64,000 bases of DNA from positions 186,001 to 250,000 of the forward strand of contig NZ_AUAS01000001.1 of assembly GCF_000428845.1 (NCBI RefSeq), in the 5' to 3' direction. The translations under genes were made by a program, and so were the position numbers. Of this stretch, positions 62,236 to 64,000 are shown in pieces. Origin of the DNA: Dyadobacter alkalitolerans DSM 23607. Lineage in GTDB: Bacteria > Bacteroidota > Bacteroidia > Cytophagales > Spirosomataceae. How positions within the stretch are numbered: the stretch's first letter is position 1; every line of letters begins with the position of its first letter. A model generated the notes under the pieces. That model was given only the letters and a program-made list of their open reading frames with translations, was not told the origin of the DNA and made no database searches.

Positions 62236-63474
62236 TTATAACAGCAAACCGGCAAGCGTTGCCGACATGTAGGAAGCCAATGTTCCGCAAATGAGTGCTT
62301 TAAATCCCAGCCTTGCCAGGTCGGCGCGGCGTGACGGTGCAAGTTCTCCGATCCCACCTACCTGAATGGCAATGGAGCTGAAATTTGCAAAACCGCACAA
62401 TGCAAAACTGGTGATCACGATGGTTTTATGATCCAGCGTCTCCTTCATTTTCACGAGATCCAGATAGGCCACAAACTCGTTGATAACCATTTTTGTCCCC
62501 ATTAACGAGCCAGCAGCCTCGATATCCTTCCCGGGAACACCCATGGCCCACGCAAAAACAGAGAAAACTTTACCAAGCACAAAGTTGAAACTCAACTGTG
62601 GAAAAGCAAACAAACCGCCAATCAAACCCAGCAAATAGTCGAGCAAGGCAACTAATGCGATAAAGCCGATTAACATAGCTATTACATTAAAACCAACCTT
62701 CAAACCCTCGCTCGCTCCAGCCGCGATGGCATCCAGCAAGTTTGCGTGCGTTTTCTGGATTTCCAGCTTTACGACGCCTTTTGTGTTCGAAGTCTCAGTT
62801 TCAGGAAAAACGATTTTTGAGATAACCAGTGCCCCCGGAGCAGCCATTAAGCTGGCAGCGATAAGATAAGGAGCCGGAACGCCCAATGAAATATAAACAG
62901 CCATTACACCGCCCGCTATACACGCAAAACTTCCTGTCATAGAAGCCATTAACTCGGAATTAGTCATATTTTTCAGATAAGGCTTAATCATAATCTGTGC
63001 CTCCACCTGACCCACGAATGTGCTGGCAACATTGGAAAGAGCTTCTGCACCACTTACGCCCATAAGCCAGTAAACGCCGCGCGCAATGACAGAAACCACG
63101 CGTTGCATAATGCCCAAATGGTAGAGCATATTCACCAAAACGGCAACAAATATGATTGTTGGAATTACTTTAAAGAAGAATACGAAGTCGTTTCCAGGGC
63201 CGAATGCACGTTGCATTAAATCGGGGCGAACGAGCGTTCCGAATACAAAATCGGCGCCCCTGTCGGAAAATGAGAGTAGTTTTTGAACTTTATCACCCAG
63301 CCACTGAAAGATCCGCTGGCCGGTTTCGGTACGAAGAATAAATACAGCCAAGCCAAATTGAAGTCCCAACCCCACGCCTACTGTCCGGTAATTAATTGCC
63401 TTTCTGTTATTCGACATTGCGAATGCAATGCCCAGGATCAATATGATACCCAGCAGTCCTGTAAATCTTTCCAT
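62236..63474 (-). CDS. Concentrative nucleoside transporter (NupC/CNT)
   Basis: Inner-membrane nucleoside:cation symporter of 412 aa, the normal CNT length. Eight or more hydrophobic segments and family motifs are present: GVSGAEALSNVASTFVGQVEA, MTNSELMASMTGSFACIAGG, and LMGTKMVINEFVAYLDL with the GFANFSSIAIQVGG segment near the C-end. It imports nucleosides for salvage. It is first of a unit with yihY. Confidence 0.95.
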   Translation of the reverse strand: MERFTGLLGIILILGIAFAMSNNRKAINYRTVGVGLGLQFGLAVFILRTETGQRIFQWLGDKVQKLLSFSDRGADFVFGTLVRPDLMQRAFGPGNDFVFFFKVIPTIIFVAVLVNMLYHLGIMQRVVSVIARGVYWLMGVSGAEALSNVASTFVGQVEAQIMIKPYLKNMTNSELMASMTGSFACIAGGVMAVYISLGVPAPYLIAASLMAAPGALVISKIVFPETETSNTKGVVKLEIQKTHANLLDAIAAGASEGLKVGFNVIAMLIGFIALVALLDYLLGLIGGLFAFPQLSFNFVLGKVFSVFAWAMGVPGKDIEAAGSLMGTKMVINEFVAYLDLVKMKETLDHKTIVITSFALCGFANFSSIAIQVGGIGELAPSRRADLARLGFKALICGTLASYMSATLAGLLL

Positions 63475-63569
63475 AAATTGTTAAGTCGCCCTTTGCCAAA
63501 AGGTGCAAAATAACAACAAATTAATTGGAAGATGCGAAATGTGTAAAATATACAGGATTATGCCGGAGA

Positions 63570-64000
63570 TTATTTGGCAGCGATAATGGCCTCTGCCGGC
63601 ATGGCCAGTTTATCGGATTGACGATGTACGATTTTCCACTCATTATTTTCCAGGCGGAAAACGATCGTAACATTCAGGTCAACTTTACTGCCGTCTTGGA
63701 GGGTGTAATGCTCTTTTTGAAGAACATATCCCTGCTCAGGGCCAGCTTGACTCGCGACTTTTTCTAATTTGAAATTGCTATTACCAGCCATTTTCTGACC
63801 AAAGGAATCCAGGCTTTTTTCAACCGATCCCCAACCTTTGTATTCCTGTCCGTCCAGTCCGCAAAAATTGCTTACATCTTCCGAGTGCGACCAAAGCGAT
63901 TTATAGATTGAAGGCCGGCCCTTAACAAGCTCCTGGTTGCCTTCCTGCAATTTCGCCACGGCTTTATCGAATGTGCCGGATTGCAGACTTATATTTTTAA
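63570..64000 (-). CDS. NTF2/SnoaL-like protein (5' end outside window)
   Basis: The frame stays open to the last base, so the start lies beyond the window; 142 residues are seen ending in AAK. The pattern (a helix, then WSHSEDVSNFCGLDGQEYKGW, SKVDLNVTIVFRLENNEWKIVHRQSD) fits the cone-shaped NTF2-like fold, where similar proteins bind or turn over small molecules. A signal peptide upstream cannot be judged. It precedes nupC by 95 bp on the same strand. Confidence 0.75.
   Translation of the reverse strand, partial: KNISLQSGTFDKAVAKLQEGNQELVKGRPSIYKSLWSHSEDVSNFCGLDGQEYKGWGSVEKSLDSFGQKMAGNSNFKLEKVASQAGPEQGYVLQKEHYTLQDGSKVDLNVTIVFRLENNEWKIVHRQSDKLAMPAEAIIAAK

Noticed and set aside
1..64000. CRISPR arrays, rRNA genes, insertion sequences
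   Set aside because: No regularly spaced repeats, rRNA-like stretches or transposase frames were found.

Overview
The window reads as chromosomal DNA of a Bacteroidota bacterium, most likely order Cytophagales; a Dyadobacter-like genus is my guess from gene content and style and is not proven. Supporting signs are TAnnTTTG-type -7 promoter boxes with few Shine-Dalgarno sites, DUF4136 and DUF1460 proteins, a large SLBB export protein next to a Wzz-like protein, a CM-PDT type PheA, and NupC and YihY families. I see no phage, transposase, rRNA operon or CRISPR array.

Layout. 1-2367: the C-terminal three quarters of a CusA/CzcA metal-efflux RND pump, followed by a very long hairpin repeat. 2520-6937 (minus): a signalling operon of rpoN, an NtrC-type sigma-54 activator and a soluble REC-PAS histidine kinase. 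7421-8733: small stress-type proteins (YtxH and a hypothetical) and a lone receiver protein. 8846-15232: a TPR protein, an intracellular GH13 amylase, and a DUF1460 amidase-like/MscS pair. 15389-18202: a two-component pair and a DinB-fold protein. 18389-21863: an envelope operon of a DUF4136 lipoprotein, an outer-membrane barrel and a large unrecognised membrane-anchored protein. 21922-24965: pheA and parE.

25235-42778 is the centrepiece, a nearly gapless 15-gene surface-glycan operon: an SLBB outer-membrane/periplasmic export protein, a Wzz-like polysaccharide co-polymerase, a Wzm/Wzt ABC exporter whose ATPase has a C-terminal carbohydrate-binding-type domain, a sugar aminotransferase, a GT-C membrane glycosyltransferase, WbqC, a NeuD-like hexapeptide acyltransferase, five cytosolic glycosyltransferase-type proteins (one apparently lacking its DxD motif), an O-antigen-polymerase-like membrane protein and an OafA-type acyltransferase. 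The logic is: build an N-acylated amino sugar, assemble and decorate the chain in the cytoplasm or inner membrane, and export it by ABC transporter through the Wzz/SLBB conduit.

42847-52591 holds housekeeping and envelope enzymes (thioredoxin, pentapeptide protein, NagA, a cobalamin-type radical SAM protein with an unusual CX4CX2C cluster, a purple-acid-phosphatase-like enzyme, ThuA, a CocE hydrolase and an MBL hydrolase). 52675-54257 is a small accessory patch (HicAB toxin-antitoxin, an XRE regulator with a divergent orphan gene) on the 3' side of tRNA-Glu. 54724-64000 carries an M14 peptidase, aroQ, xerD, a SixA-like phosphatase, sppA, yihY, nupC and a truncated NTF2-like gene.

Structural curiosities include a perfect 66-bp palindrome holding both stop codons of two convergent genes, a 51-bp-arm hairpin repeat, a 28-bp palindrome in front of hicA, and three convergent gene pairs with zero spacing.
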